Origin: Nocardioides pinisoli
Lineage (GTDB): Bacteria > Actinomycetota > Actinomycetes > Propionibacteriales > Nocardioidaceae
Reading direction: 5' to 3'
Length of the DNA stretch: 64,000 nt
Assembly (NCBI RefSeq): GCF_024199985.1
Contig: NZ_JANARS010000005.1
Coordinates: 310,001 to 374,000 of the forward strand
Below the pieces are notes generated by a model, which saw nothing but the letters and a program-made list of their open reading frames with translations, was not told the origin of the DNA and did not search any database. The stretch's first letter is position 1. The number at the start of each line of letters is the position of its first letter. Made by a program: the position numbers and the translations under genes. Positions 8,177 through 15,080 of this stretch are shown piece by piece.

Positions 8177-8182
8177 TAGGCT
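8177..8182 (+). promoter_or_regulatory. Leaderless -10 of dapD
   Basis: TAGGCT followed by 6 nt (GTGCCC) and then GTG 8189. This favours the second of two close GTG codons as the dapD start. Confidence 0.6.
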
Positions 8183-8188
8183 GTGCCC

Positions 8189-9130
8189 GTGACTGCTGCT
8201 TCCGGCTACGGCCTGCTGACCCTCTCCCCCGGACCGTCCGGCGACACCGTCCTCGACGCGTGGTTCCCCTCCCCGGTCCTCGGCGCGACCGAGGGTGACG
8301 CCCCGTCGGAGCTCACGGCGCTGGAGGGTGACGACGAGGTCCGCGGCGTACGACGTGAGGTGCGGCTGGTCGAGATCGCCGACCTCGACGAGGCACCCGC
8401 CTCCACCGAGGACGTCTGGCTCCGGCTGCACCTGCTCTCCACCCGCCTGGTGAAGCCCCACGGGCAGAACCTGGACGGGATCTTCGGCCTGCTGACCAAC
8501 GTCGTGTGGACCTCCGCCGGCCCCTGCGCGGTCGAGGGCTTCGAGGCGACCCGCGCGCGCCTGCGCGCGAGCGGCCAGCACGTCACCGTCTTCGGCGTCG
8601 ACAAGTTCCCGCGCATGGTCGACTACGTCGTCCCCAGCGGCGTACGCATCGGCGACGCCGACCGCGTGCGGCTCGGCGCCCACCTCGCCGAGGGGACGAC
8701 GGTGATGCACGAGGGCTTCGTGAACTTCAACGCCGGCACGCTCGGCACCTCGATGGTCGAGGGCCGGATCTCAGGCGGCGTGGTCGTCGGCGACGGCTCC
8801 GACGTCGGCGGCGGGTCGTCGATCATGGGCACCCTGTCGGGCGGCGGCAAGGAGGTCATCTCCATCGGCGAGCGCTGCCTGCTGGGCGCCAACGCCGGCA
8901 TCGGCATCTCCCTCGGCGACGACTGCGTCGTGGAGGCGGGCTGCTACGTCACCGCCGGCACCAAGGTCACCGTCAGCGACATGGACGGCAAGCCCACGGT
9001 CGTCAAGGCCGGGACCCTCTCGGGCGTCGACAACATCCTGTTCCGCCGCAACTCGGTCAGCGGCGCCGTCGAGGCCGTGCCGTGGAAGGGCGAGGGCATC
9101 GCCCTCAACGCGGCACTGCACGCCAACTAG
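8189..9130 (+). CDS. dapD: Tetrahydrodipicolinate N-succinyltransferase
   Basis: 313 residues, the actinobacterial DapD type (longer than the E. coli enzyme). It transfers succinyl from succinyl-CoA to tetrahydrodipicolinate in the DAP/lysine pathway. The left-handed beta-helix hexapeptide repeats span about residues 150-275 (for example [20 protein letters not shown] and [12 protein letters not shown]), and the C-terminus has the family ending [19 protein letters not shown]. The start at GTG 8189 is chosen from the TAGGCT -10; GTG 8183 is the alternative. dapC lies 1.1 kb away and the dapE start is at the left edge, so three succinylase-branch genes fall within about 11 kb. Confidence 0.96.
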   Translation: MTAASGYGLLTLSPGPSGDTVLDAWFPSPVLGATEGDAPSELTALEGDDEVRGVRREVRLVEIADLDEAPASTEDVWLRLHLLSTRLVKPHGQNLDGIFGLLTNVVWTSAGPCAVEGFEATRARLRASGQHVTVFGVDKFPRMVDYVVPSGVRIGDADRVRLGAHLAEGTTVMHEGFVNFNAGTLGTSMVEGRISGGVVVGDGSDVGGGSSIMGTLSGGGKEVISIGERCLLGANAGIGISLGDDCVVEAGCYVTAGTKVTVSDMDGKPTVVKAGTLSGVDNILFRRNSVSGAVEAVPWKGEGIALNAALHAN

Positions 9131-9137
9131 GGCCCCG

Positions 9138-10106
9138 GTGCCCTCCCTCCGCACGGCTGCGGTCGGCGCGGTGGTCGCGCTCGGCGTCGTGGCGACCGCC
9201 GTGGTCCTCGTGGACCGCGGGGCGGTCCCGCCCCTGCTCGACACCAGCGGGTGCACCGCCGAGGTGGACGGCCACACCGTCGAGGTCGACCTCGAGCAGG
9301 CCGAGAACGCCGCGCTCATCACGGCGATCTCCGTCGAGCGCGGCCTGCCCGCGCGGGCGGCGAGCATCGCGCTGGCCACGGCCTACCAGGAGTCCGAGCT
9401 CTACAACATCGACTACGGCGACCGCGACTCCGTCGGCCTGTTCCAGCAGCGGCCCTCCCAGGGCTGGGGCAGCGTGGCCCAGCTGACCGACCCGGTCTAC
9501 GCGACCAACGCGTTCTACGACGCGCTGCAGCAGGTCGACGGCTACGACTCGATGGAGATCACGGTCGCCGCCCAGGAGGTGCAGCGTTCGGGCTTCCCGG
9601 ACGCCTACGCCGACCACGAGAAGGACGGCCGCGTGCTCGCCTCCGCGCTCACCGGCAACTCACGCGCCGCCCTGTGGTGCGACGTCCCCGGCGACGCCGA
9701 CGAGGCGGGTGACGTGCTCGACGAGTCCGGGCTCGTCGCCCGCGCGGTCGCCGTACGCCGTGACCTGGAGGAGCGCTTCGGGGCGCTGTCGCTCGGCGGG
9801 TTCGAGCCCGGAGGCGTGTCGAGCGGCCACATGGAGGGCTCGGCCCACTACGAGGGGCGGGCGATCGACGTGTTCTTCCGGCCGGTCAACGACGAGAACA
9901 AGAAGCGCGGCTGGGCGATGGCCCACTACCTCGTCGCCAACGCCGACCGGCTCGACATCAGGACGATCATCTTCGACGACCGCATCTGGCGCGCCGGGTC
10001 GTGGGCCGGCGACGGCTGGCGCGACTACCGCGTGCCGTCGTCGTCCGGTGGCGACCGGGCGATCCTGGAGCACCGCGACCACGTGCACGTCGACGTCTTC
10101 GACTGA
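9138..10106 (+). CDS. Secreted/anchored cell-wall-enzyme-like protein with two hydrolase-like domains
   Basis: 322 residues. Residues 1-27 form an uncleaved anchor or signal (AAVGAVVALGVVATAVVLV). Residues about 50-175 resemble a lysozyme/transglycosylase-like domain (ATAYQESELYNIDYGDRDSV then GLFQQRPSQGWGS). The C-terminal half carries GSAHYEGRAIDVFF and HRDHVHVDVF, the HxxGxAxD and DHxH spacing of M15-like zinc peptidase and VldE-type C-terminal domains. A role in peptidoglycan turnover is inferred; no activity is proven. It starts at GTG 9138, 7 nt after dapD, so it is probably co-transcribed. A strong palindrome follows at 10132. Confidence 0.75.
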   Translation: MPSLRTAAVGAVVALGVVATAVVLVDRGAVPPLLDTSGCTAEVDGHTVEVDLEQAENAALITAISVERGLPARAASIALATAYQESELYNIDYGDRDSVGLFQQRPSQGWGSVAQLTDPVYATNAFYDALQQVDGYDSMEITVAAQEVQRSGFPDAYADHEKDGRVLASALTGNSRAALWCDVPGDADEAGDVLDESGLVARAVAVRRDLEERFGALSLGGFEPGGVSSGHMEGSAHYEGRAIDVFFRPVNDENKKRGWAMAHYLVANADRLDIRTIIFDDRIWRAGSWAGDGWRDYRVPSSSGGDRAILEHRDHVHVDVFD

Positions 10107-10131
10107 CGGGTCGTCGTCCCACGCGCCCGTC

Positions 10132-10155
10132 GAGTCCCCGCTCGAGCGGGGACTC
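10132..10155. terminator. Perfect 24-bp palindrome between convergent genes
   Basis: GAGTCCCCGCTC followed directly by its exact complement. A second small hairpin, GCCAC-TTG-GTGGC, follows at 10157-10169. It lies in the 110-nt gap between the secreted protein gene and dapC, which converge, so it can serve both strands. No U-tract. Confidence 0.6.
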
Positions 10156-10216
10156 CGCCACTTGGTGGCCGTTGCAACCCCCGCGAAGTGTCAGACTCCC
10201 CCGACAGGTCCGACGC

Positions 10217-11344
10217 TCAGCCCGCGAGTCGGGCGACGGCGGCATCGATGCGCTCGTCGGTCGCCGTGAACGCGACGCGTACGTGCTGGCGGCCGGCCGC
10301 GCCGTAGAACTCGCCGGGCGCCACGAGGATGCCCCGCTCGGCCATCCACGCGACGGTGTCCCAGCAGTCCTCGGCCCCTGCTTCGGTCAGACGCTGTGCC
10401 CAGAGGTAGAGCGAGGCCTCCGAGTGGTCGATGCGGAACCCCGCCGACTCGAGGGCGTCCTTCAGCTTCGCCCGGCGCGCGGCGTAGCGAGCGTGCTGCT
10501 CGTCCACGTGGGCGTCGTCGTCGAGCGCGGCGATCATCGCGCGCTGCTGGGGCCCGGGCATCTGCAGGCCGAGGTTCTTGCGGACGGCGAGCAGCTCGCC
10601 GACCAGGGCGGGGTCGCCGGCCAGGAACGCGCAGCGGTAGCCGGCGAGGTTGGAGCGCTTGGAGAGCGAGTGGACGGCGAGGATGCCGTCGAGGGAGCCG
10701 CCGTTGACCTGCGGGTCGAGGACCGACAGCGGCCGCTCGGCCGGGTCGTCGGACCACGCGCACTCGATGTAGCACTCGTCGGAGACGAGGACGGTGCCGC
10801 GCTCGCGGCACCAGTCGACGACCTTGCGGAGGTGGGCGAGCGGCAGCACCCGCCCGGTGGGGTTGGCCGGGCTGTTGAGCCACAGCAGGCGTGGGGTGCG
10901 AGGGCCGAAGGCGGTGAGCGAGTCGGTGGCCAGGCTGTCGGCGCCGGCCAGGGCGGCACCCACCTCGTAGGTCGGGTAGGCGAGGGCCGGGTAGCCGACG
11001 AGGTCGCCCGGGCCAATGCCGAGGTGGAGCGCCATCGACCCGATCAGCTCCTTGGAGCCGGTCACCGGCAGCACGCCGTCCAGCCCGAGGCCCGTCACGC
11101 CGTGCCTACGGGCCAGCCAGTCGATCGCGGCCTGGCGCGTCGCCTCGAGCCCGATGGTGGTCGGGTAGCCCGGGGAGTCGGCCGCCGCCCGCAGCGCGTC
11201 CTGGACGACGGCGGGCGTCGGGTCGACCGGCGTACCGACCGAGAGGTCACAAACCCCGTCGGGGTGCGCGCGTGCGGTCGCGGCGTAGGTCGTGAGCTTG
11301 TCCCACGGGAAGTCCGGGAGCCGGTGCGAGACCGGCTGCGACAT
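10217..11344 (-). CDS. dapC: Succinyldiaminopimelate aminotransferase
   Basis: 375-residue fold-type I PLP aminotransferase. The lysine that forms the PLP aldimine is in HSLSKRSNLAGYR; NSPANPTGR and DECYIEC supply the usual PLP-contacting Asn and Asp/Tyr. Sequence and pairing with fdxA match actinobacterial DapC, which converts N-succinyl-2-amino-6-ketopimelate to N-succinyl-LL-DAP. The ATG shares one base with the fdxA stop (TGATG at 11342-11346), so translation is coupled. With dapD and dapE in the window, the succinylase branch is well represented. Confidence 0.94.
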   Translation of the reverse strand: MSQPVSHRLPDFPWDKLTTYAATARAHPDGVCDLSVGTPVDPTPAVVQDALRAAADSPGYPTTIGLEATRQAAIDWLARRHGVTGLGLDGVLPVTGSKELIGSMALHLGIGPGDLVGYPALAYPTYEVGAALAGADSLATDSLTAFGPRTPRLLWLNSPANPTGRVLPLAHLRKVVDWCRERGTVLVSDECYIECAWSDDPAERPLSVLDPQVNGGSLDGILAVHSLSKRSNLAGYRCAFLAGDPALVGELLAVRKNLGLQMPGPQQRAMIAALDDDAHVDEQHARYAARRAKLKDALESAGFRIDHSEASLYLWAQRLTEAGAEDCWDTVAWMAERGILVAPGEFYGAAGRQHVRVAFTATDERIDAAVARLAG

Positions 11345-11670
11345 CACTCGTCGTGCTCCTGCGGGGGCAGCGCGGCGACGAGCTCGTGGTCCTTGTCGAT
11401 GACGCCCATCTTGGCGGCACCGCCGGGCGAGCCGAGGTCGTCGAAGAAGTGGACGTTGGCGTCGTAGTAGCCCTTCCACTCCTCCGGGGTGTCGTCCTCG
11501 TAGAAGATCGCCTCGACCGGGCAGACCGGCTCGCAGGCGCCGCAGTCGACGCACTCGTCAGGGTGGATGTAGAGCATCCGCTTGCCCTCGTAGATGCAGT
11601 CGACGGGGCACTCGTCGACGCACGCGCGGTCCTTGAGGTCGACGCACGGCTGGGCGATGACGTAGGTCAC
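11344..11670 (-). CDS. fdxA: 7Fe ferredoxin
   Basis: 108 residues. The N-terminus MTYVIAQPCVDLKDRACVDE and two cysteine clusters (C-x7-C-x3-C-P and CVDCGACEPVCP) are the [3Fe-4S][4Fe-4S] pattern of the FdxA-type ferredoxin of actinobacteria, a soluble low-potential electron carrier. It starts at GTG 11668-11670 after an AGGAGG at 11676-11681. It leads the fdxA-dapC pair; the association is common in actinobacteria although ferredoxin has no known role in the DapC reaction. Confidence 0.96.
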   Translation of the reverse strand: MTYVIAQPCVDLKDRACVDECPVDCIYEGKRMLYIHPDECVDCGACEPVCPVEAIFYEDDTPEEWKGYYDANVHFFDDLGSPGGAAKMGVIDKDHELVAALPPQEHDE

Positions 11671-11721
11671 CAGGTCCTCCTGAAAGGCGGATGGTCGGAT
11701 CGGGCTGGAGTCCTCTCACTC

Positions 11722-11727
11722 TAGTAT
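11722..11727 (+). promoter_or_regulatory. Leaderless -10 of the GNAT gene
   Basis: TAGTAT, 7 nt before GTG 11735. On the opposite strand TAGAGT (11719-11724) could be the fdxA -10, so the divergent promoters may overlap. Confidence 0.5.
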
Positions 11728-11734
11728 CCGGCGG

Positions 11735-12661
11735 GTGCCCGACACGTCAGAACCCCACCCCGGCGAGACGGACGAGGCGCGCGTGGGCCGACACCGCCTC
11801 GGTCCCCACGTCGTCGGCCAGCGCGTCGTCGTGCGCCACCTGCTGCCCGACGGCCGCGCGAGCGACGTCCTCGGCACCTGTACGGCGTGGGGCGAGGACT
11901 CGCTGACCATCGACCGCGACGGCCACGGACCCGTCGTCGTGGCGCTGGCCGACGTGGTCACCGGCAAGCCGGTCCCGCCCCGGGCGTCGGTGCGCGCGCG
12001 GGTGTCGGCGCAGGAGGTCGAGGAGCATGTCGCAGCGCTGTGGGACTCGGTCACGACCGAGCCGCTGGGCCGGTGGCTGCTGCGGGCCTCTCCCCCGCAC
12101 GGCGGCCGGCTGCGACGCCGGGGCAACTCCGCGCTGGCGATGCACGAGCCGGGCATCGGCTGGGCCGACGCCGCGTTCGGCGTACGTCGCTTCTACGAGG
12201 CGCTCGACCAGACCCCGACCGTGCAGGTCGAGCGCGGATCGCTGGTGGAGCGGACGCTCGCGCCGCTGGGCTTCGTGCCGATGGGCGACGGCGACGCGCA
12301 CGCCCAGCTGGCCTCCGTGGCCCGGGCGCTGCGCTCGGTCCGGTCGGCCGCGCCGGACGTCCCCGCCACCCTCGACGAGCGTCCCGGGTCGGTCTCGGTG
12401 TCGGTGGGCTCGGGAGTCGCGACAGGGCGCGGGGTGCTGTCCGGGGACTGGCTGCTGGTCGAGTCGCTCGTGGTCGAGGCGGCCGCGCGGCGCCGCGGCC
12501 TGGCCACCGCCGTGCTGTCGGAGGTCCTGGACTGGGGCGCGTCGCGCGGCGCGACCACGGCCCTGCTCCACGTGGAGACGGACAACGCGGGAGCGCTCGC
12601 GCTCTACGAGCGGCACGGCTTCGTCACCCACCACACCAACCGCTACCTGGTGGCCTCGTAG
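11735..12661 (+). CDS. GNAT acetyltransferase with N-terminal SH3-like domain (Rv0428c-like)
   Basis: 308 residues. The N-terminal about 90 residues (GQRVVVRHLLPDGRASDVLG to the VVVALADVVTGKPVPPR region) match the SH3-like domain of the cg3035/Rv0428c group. The C-terminus is a GNAT acetyl-CoA-binding domain with the Q/RxxGxG/A-like segment RRRGLATAVLSEVLDWG and the family-typical end YERHGFVTHHTNRYL. The acetyl acceptor is unknown. A GTG start follows the TAGTAT -10, so the mRNA is probably leaderless. Divergent from fdxA. Confidence 0.85.
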   Translation: MPDTSEPHPGETDEARVGRHRLGPHVVGQRVVVRHLLPDGRASDVLGTCTAWGEDSLTIDRDGHGPVVVALADVVTGKPVPPRASVRARVSAQEVEEHVAALWDSVTTEPLGRWLLRASPPHGGRLRRRGNSALAMHEPGIGWADAAFGVRRFYEALDQTPTVQVERGSLVERTLAPLGFVPMGDGDAHAQLASVARALRSVRSAAPDVPATLDERPGSVSVSVGSGVATGRGVLSGDWLLVESLVVEAAARRRGLATAVLSEVLDWGASRGATTALLHVETDNAGALALYERHGFVTHHTNRYLVAS

Positions 12662-12688
12662 CGCCGCTTTCCGTCACCTGCGGTCGTG

Positions 12689-12694
12689 TTGGAT
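12689..12694 (+). promoter_or_regulatory. Leaderless -10 of the TspO-like gene
   Basis: TTGGAT, 6 nt before GTG 12701. It favours that start over GTG 12686. Confidence 0.45.
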
Positions 12695-12700
12695 GGCGAC

Positions 12701-13537
12701 GTGAGCACCGCGCAGAGGACCGCACCCGCCGCCACCGGAGCCGACCGCGGCCGCCAGGTCGTCGTGACCCTGGCCGAGGTCTTCTGCGTGATCGGGACCC
12801 TGGTCGGCGTGGGGGTCATCGGCACCCGCGTCGAGGAGTCCTCGGGCGGTGCGCTCGCCGCGGACGCCACCCTGCTGGCCCCGCTCGGCCCGGCCTTCTC
12901 GATCTGGTCGGTGGTCTACGCCGGGCTCGCCGCCTACACCGTGTGGCAGTGGCTGCCGGGCTCGACGACCGACCCGCGCGCCCGCCGCACCGGGTGGCTG
13001 GCCGCAGCCTCGATGGTGCTCAACGCGGCGTGGCTGCTCGTCACCCAGCAGGGCTGGCTGTGGGCGAGCGTGGTGGTGATCCTCGCGCTCGTGGTCGTGC
13101 TGGGGATGCTCGTGCAGCGCCTGGCCGACCTCGGACCCGCGCCGTCGCTGGTCCAGCGGGTCGTGGTCGATGGCACCTTCGGGCTCTACCTCGGCTGGGT
13201 CGCGGTGGCCACCTGCGCCAACATCACCGCCACCCTGGTCGCCGAGGACGTCGAGACCTCCACCCTCGTGGGCGAGCTCGTCGCGGCCCTCGTCATCGCC
13301 GTGGTCGTCGTGGTCGCGGCGGTCGTCGTGGCCCGGACCGGGCCGCGGTGGGCCTTCGCCGCGGCCGCCGCGTGGGGCCTGGCCTGGATCGCGGTCGGGC
13401 GGCTCACCGACGAGCCGGCCTCCACCCTGGTCGGCGTCGTCGCGGCGGTCGCCGCCGTCGCGGTGCTGGCGATCACCGCCCGCACTGCTGTCCGCGACGG
13501 TCGAGTGCGGGGCCACGCGGCGACCACGACCGCGTGA
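12701..13537 (+). CDS. TspO/MBR-related membrane protein
   Basis: 278 residues with about eight hydrophobic segments. The stretch FSIWSVVYAGLAAYTVWQWL resembles actinobacterial proteins annotated as tryptophan-rich sensory protein (TspO/MBR fold, tetrapyrrole or small-ligand binding), but it is longer than classical five-helix TspO and has few of its other conserved tryptophans. Ligand unknown. The end of the gene is low-complexity V/A (VIAVVVVVAAVVVAR), probably two adjacent helices. Start chosen by the TTGGAT -10; GTG 12686 is possible. Confidence 0.7.
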   Translation: MSTAQRTAPAATGADRGRQVVVTLAEVFCVIGTLVGVGVIGTRVEESSGGALAADATLLAPLGPAFSIWSVVYAGLAAYTVWQWLPGSTTDPRARRTGWLAAASMVLNAAWLLVTQQGWLWASVVVILALVVVLGMLVQRLADLGPAPSLVQRVVVDGTFGLYLGWVAVATCANITATLVAEDVETSTLVGELVAALVIAVVVVVAAVVVARTGPRWAFAAAAAWGLAWIAVGRLTDEPASTLVGVVAAVAAVAVLAITARTAVRDGRVRGHAATTTA

Positions 13538-13587
13538 GCACTCGACTCGCGGCGACAAATCGGTCGCGCAGCATCCCCCGACCCACC

Positions 13588-13593
13588 TAGGGT
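13588..13593 (+). promoter_or_regulatory. Predicted promoter -10 for the aspartyl-tRNA synthetase leader
   Basis: TAGGGT; the predicted RNA start about 7 nt later (13600) is the first base of the T-box Stem I helix. Confidence 0.55.
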
Positions 13594-13599
13594 CGTCGC

Positions 13600-13774
13600 G
13601 ACGACCGCGGGGCCTGACACACCCCCTGCCACCGGCAGAGCAGCGGCCGTCCGCGCGTCCGGCGTCACCGACGAGAGGCCGGGCACCTCCCGAAACGGAG
13701 CCAGCCCGGCGAAGGTGTGGTGGCACCGCGACCTAGCCCCCGCCCACACCTCCAGGGCCTCATCCACCTGGAGG
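13600..13774 (+). promoter_or_regulatory. T-box riboswitch upstream of aspS (translational)
   Basis: T-box core UGGCACCGCG at 13721-13730. Antisequestrator helix: AGGUGUGG (13713-13720) with CCACACCU (13744-13751). Sequestrator: CCUCCAG (13749-13755) with CUGGAGG (13768-13774), the ribosome-binding site of the gene. The two helices share 13749-13751, so they exclude each other. Stem I base: GACGACCGC (13600-13608) with GCGGCCGUC (13643-13651), one mismatch. Inside it GGGG/CCCC closes a loop with GAC (Asp) followed by A at 13616-13619, my candidate specifier. The T-box and switch are directly visible; the specifier is inference. Confidence 0.85.
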
Positions 13775-13779
13775 ACATC

Positions 13780-15075
13780 ATGAGATCGCTCTGCTCGTCG
13801 CTCGGCACCGCCGAGGCCGGTTCGACCGTCACGCTCGAGGGGTGGGTCCACCGCCGCCGCCAGCTCGCGCGCGTGACGTTCCTGGTCGTGCGCGACCGCA
13901 GCGGCCTGGCGCAGGTCGTCCTGCCCGCCGGGGCCGCCGTGCCGGCCGAGGAGACGACCGTACGCGTCACCGGGACCGCCACCCGCAACCCGCAGGCACC
14001 CGGCGGCACGGAGGTCACCGACGCGACCGTGCTCGCCCTGACCGAGGACGCCGCGACACCGCCCGCCGAGCTGTGGCGACCGGACCTCGACGTCTCGCTG
14101 CCGACGCTCCTCGACCACGCCCCGGTGCTGTGGCGACACCCGGCCCAGCGGGCGCGGTGGGAGCTCGCGGCCGCCTCCCTCCGCGGCTTCCGCGCGACCC
14201 TCGACGGCCTCGGCTTCACCGAGGTGACCACCCCGAAGATCGTCGGCACCGCGACCGAGTCGGGAGCCAAGGTCTTCCCGGTCGACTGGTTCGGGCGGGA
14301 GGCCTACCTCGCGCAGAGCCCGCAGTTCTACAAGCAGCAGCTGGTCGGGGTCTTCGAGCGGGTCTACGAGGTGGGGCCGGTCTTCCGCGCCGAGCCGCAC
14401 GACACCGTGCGCCACCTGGCCGAGTACCGCTCGCTCGACGTCGAGCTCGGCTTCATCGAGGACCACCGCGACGTGCTGGCCGTGCTGCGTGACGTGCTGG
14501 CCGGCATGGTCGACGCCGTCCGGGCGGAGGAGCAGGCGGTGTCCCGCACGGGCGCGTCGCTGCCTGTCGTGCCCGACGAGGTGCCGGTCATCCACTTCAG
14601 GGACGCGCTGGCGCTCGTGGGGGCGCCGGCCGACGAGCCGGACCTCGCGCCCGAGCACGAGCGCGCCGTCAGCGCGTGGGCGCTCGCGGAGCACGGCAGC
14701 GACCTCGTCGCCGTCGAGGGCCAGCCCCTGGCGAAGCGGCCGTTCTACACGCACCCGTGGTCCCGTGACGGCGCCGGAGCGCCTGCTCGAGCGACGGAGC
14801 GGTCGTCCAACAGCTTCGACCTGCTGTTCCGCGGCCTCGAGCTGGTCACCGGCGGCCAGCGGCTGCACCGGGTGTCGGACTACGAGCGGGCGATCCGCGC
14901 GCGCGGCGAGGACCCGGCGACGTACGACGCCTACCTGCAGGCGTTCCGTCACGGGATGCCGCCGCACGGCGGGTTCGCCATCGGGCTCGAGCGCTGGGTC
15001 GGCCGGTTGGTGGGGGCGGCCAACGTGCGCGAGGTGACGCTCTTCCCGCGCGACCTCAACCGGCTGGCGCCGTAG
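13780..15075 (+). CDS. aspS: Aspartyl-tRNA synthetase, short archaeal-type (AspS2-like)
   Basis: 431-residue class IIb synthetase. The N-terminal OB-fold (GSTVTLEGWVHRRRQLARVT) is followed by the catalytic domain with motif 2 GPVFRAEPHDTVRHLAEYRS and motif 3 GGFAIGLERWVGRLVG. It is far shorter than the bacterial AspRS (about 590 residues) and lacks the GAD insertion, so it belongs to the archaeal/eukaryal-like group, whose members are often non-discriminating and charge tRNA-Asn with Asp for later amidation. Whether it is the only AspRS cannot be told here. ATG 13780 follows GGAGG; that site is controlled by the T-box. Confidence 0.88.
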   Translation: MRSLCSSLGTAEAGSTVTLEGWVHRRRQLARVTFLVVRDRSGLAQVVLPAGAAVPAEETTVRVTGTATRNPQAPGGTEVTDATVLALTEDAATPPAELWRPDLDVSLPTLLDHAPVLWRHPAQRARWELAAASLRGFRATLDGLGFTEVTTPKIVGTATESGAKVFPVDWFGREAYLAQSPQFYKQQLVGVFERVYEVGPVFRAEPHDTVRHLAEYRSLDVELGFIEDHRDVLAVLRDVLAGMVDAVRAEEQAVSRTGASLPVVPDEVPVIHFRDALALVGAPADEPDLAPEHERAVSAWALAEHGSDLVAVEGQPLAKRPFYTHPWSRDGAGAPARATERSSNSFDLLFRGLELVTGGQRLHRVSDYERAIRARGEDPATYDAYLQAFRHGMPPHGGFAIGLERWVGRLVGAANVREVTLFPRDLNRLAP

Positions 15076-15080
15076 GAGCG

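Noticed and set aside
11344..11554. N-terminal extension of dapC to 11554
   Set aside because: Lies wholly within fdxA in another frame; the TGATG junction with fdxA gives the natural start.
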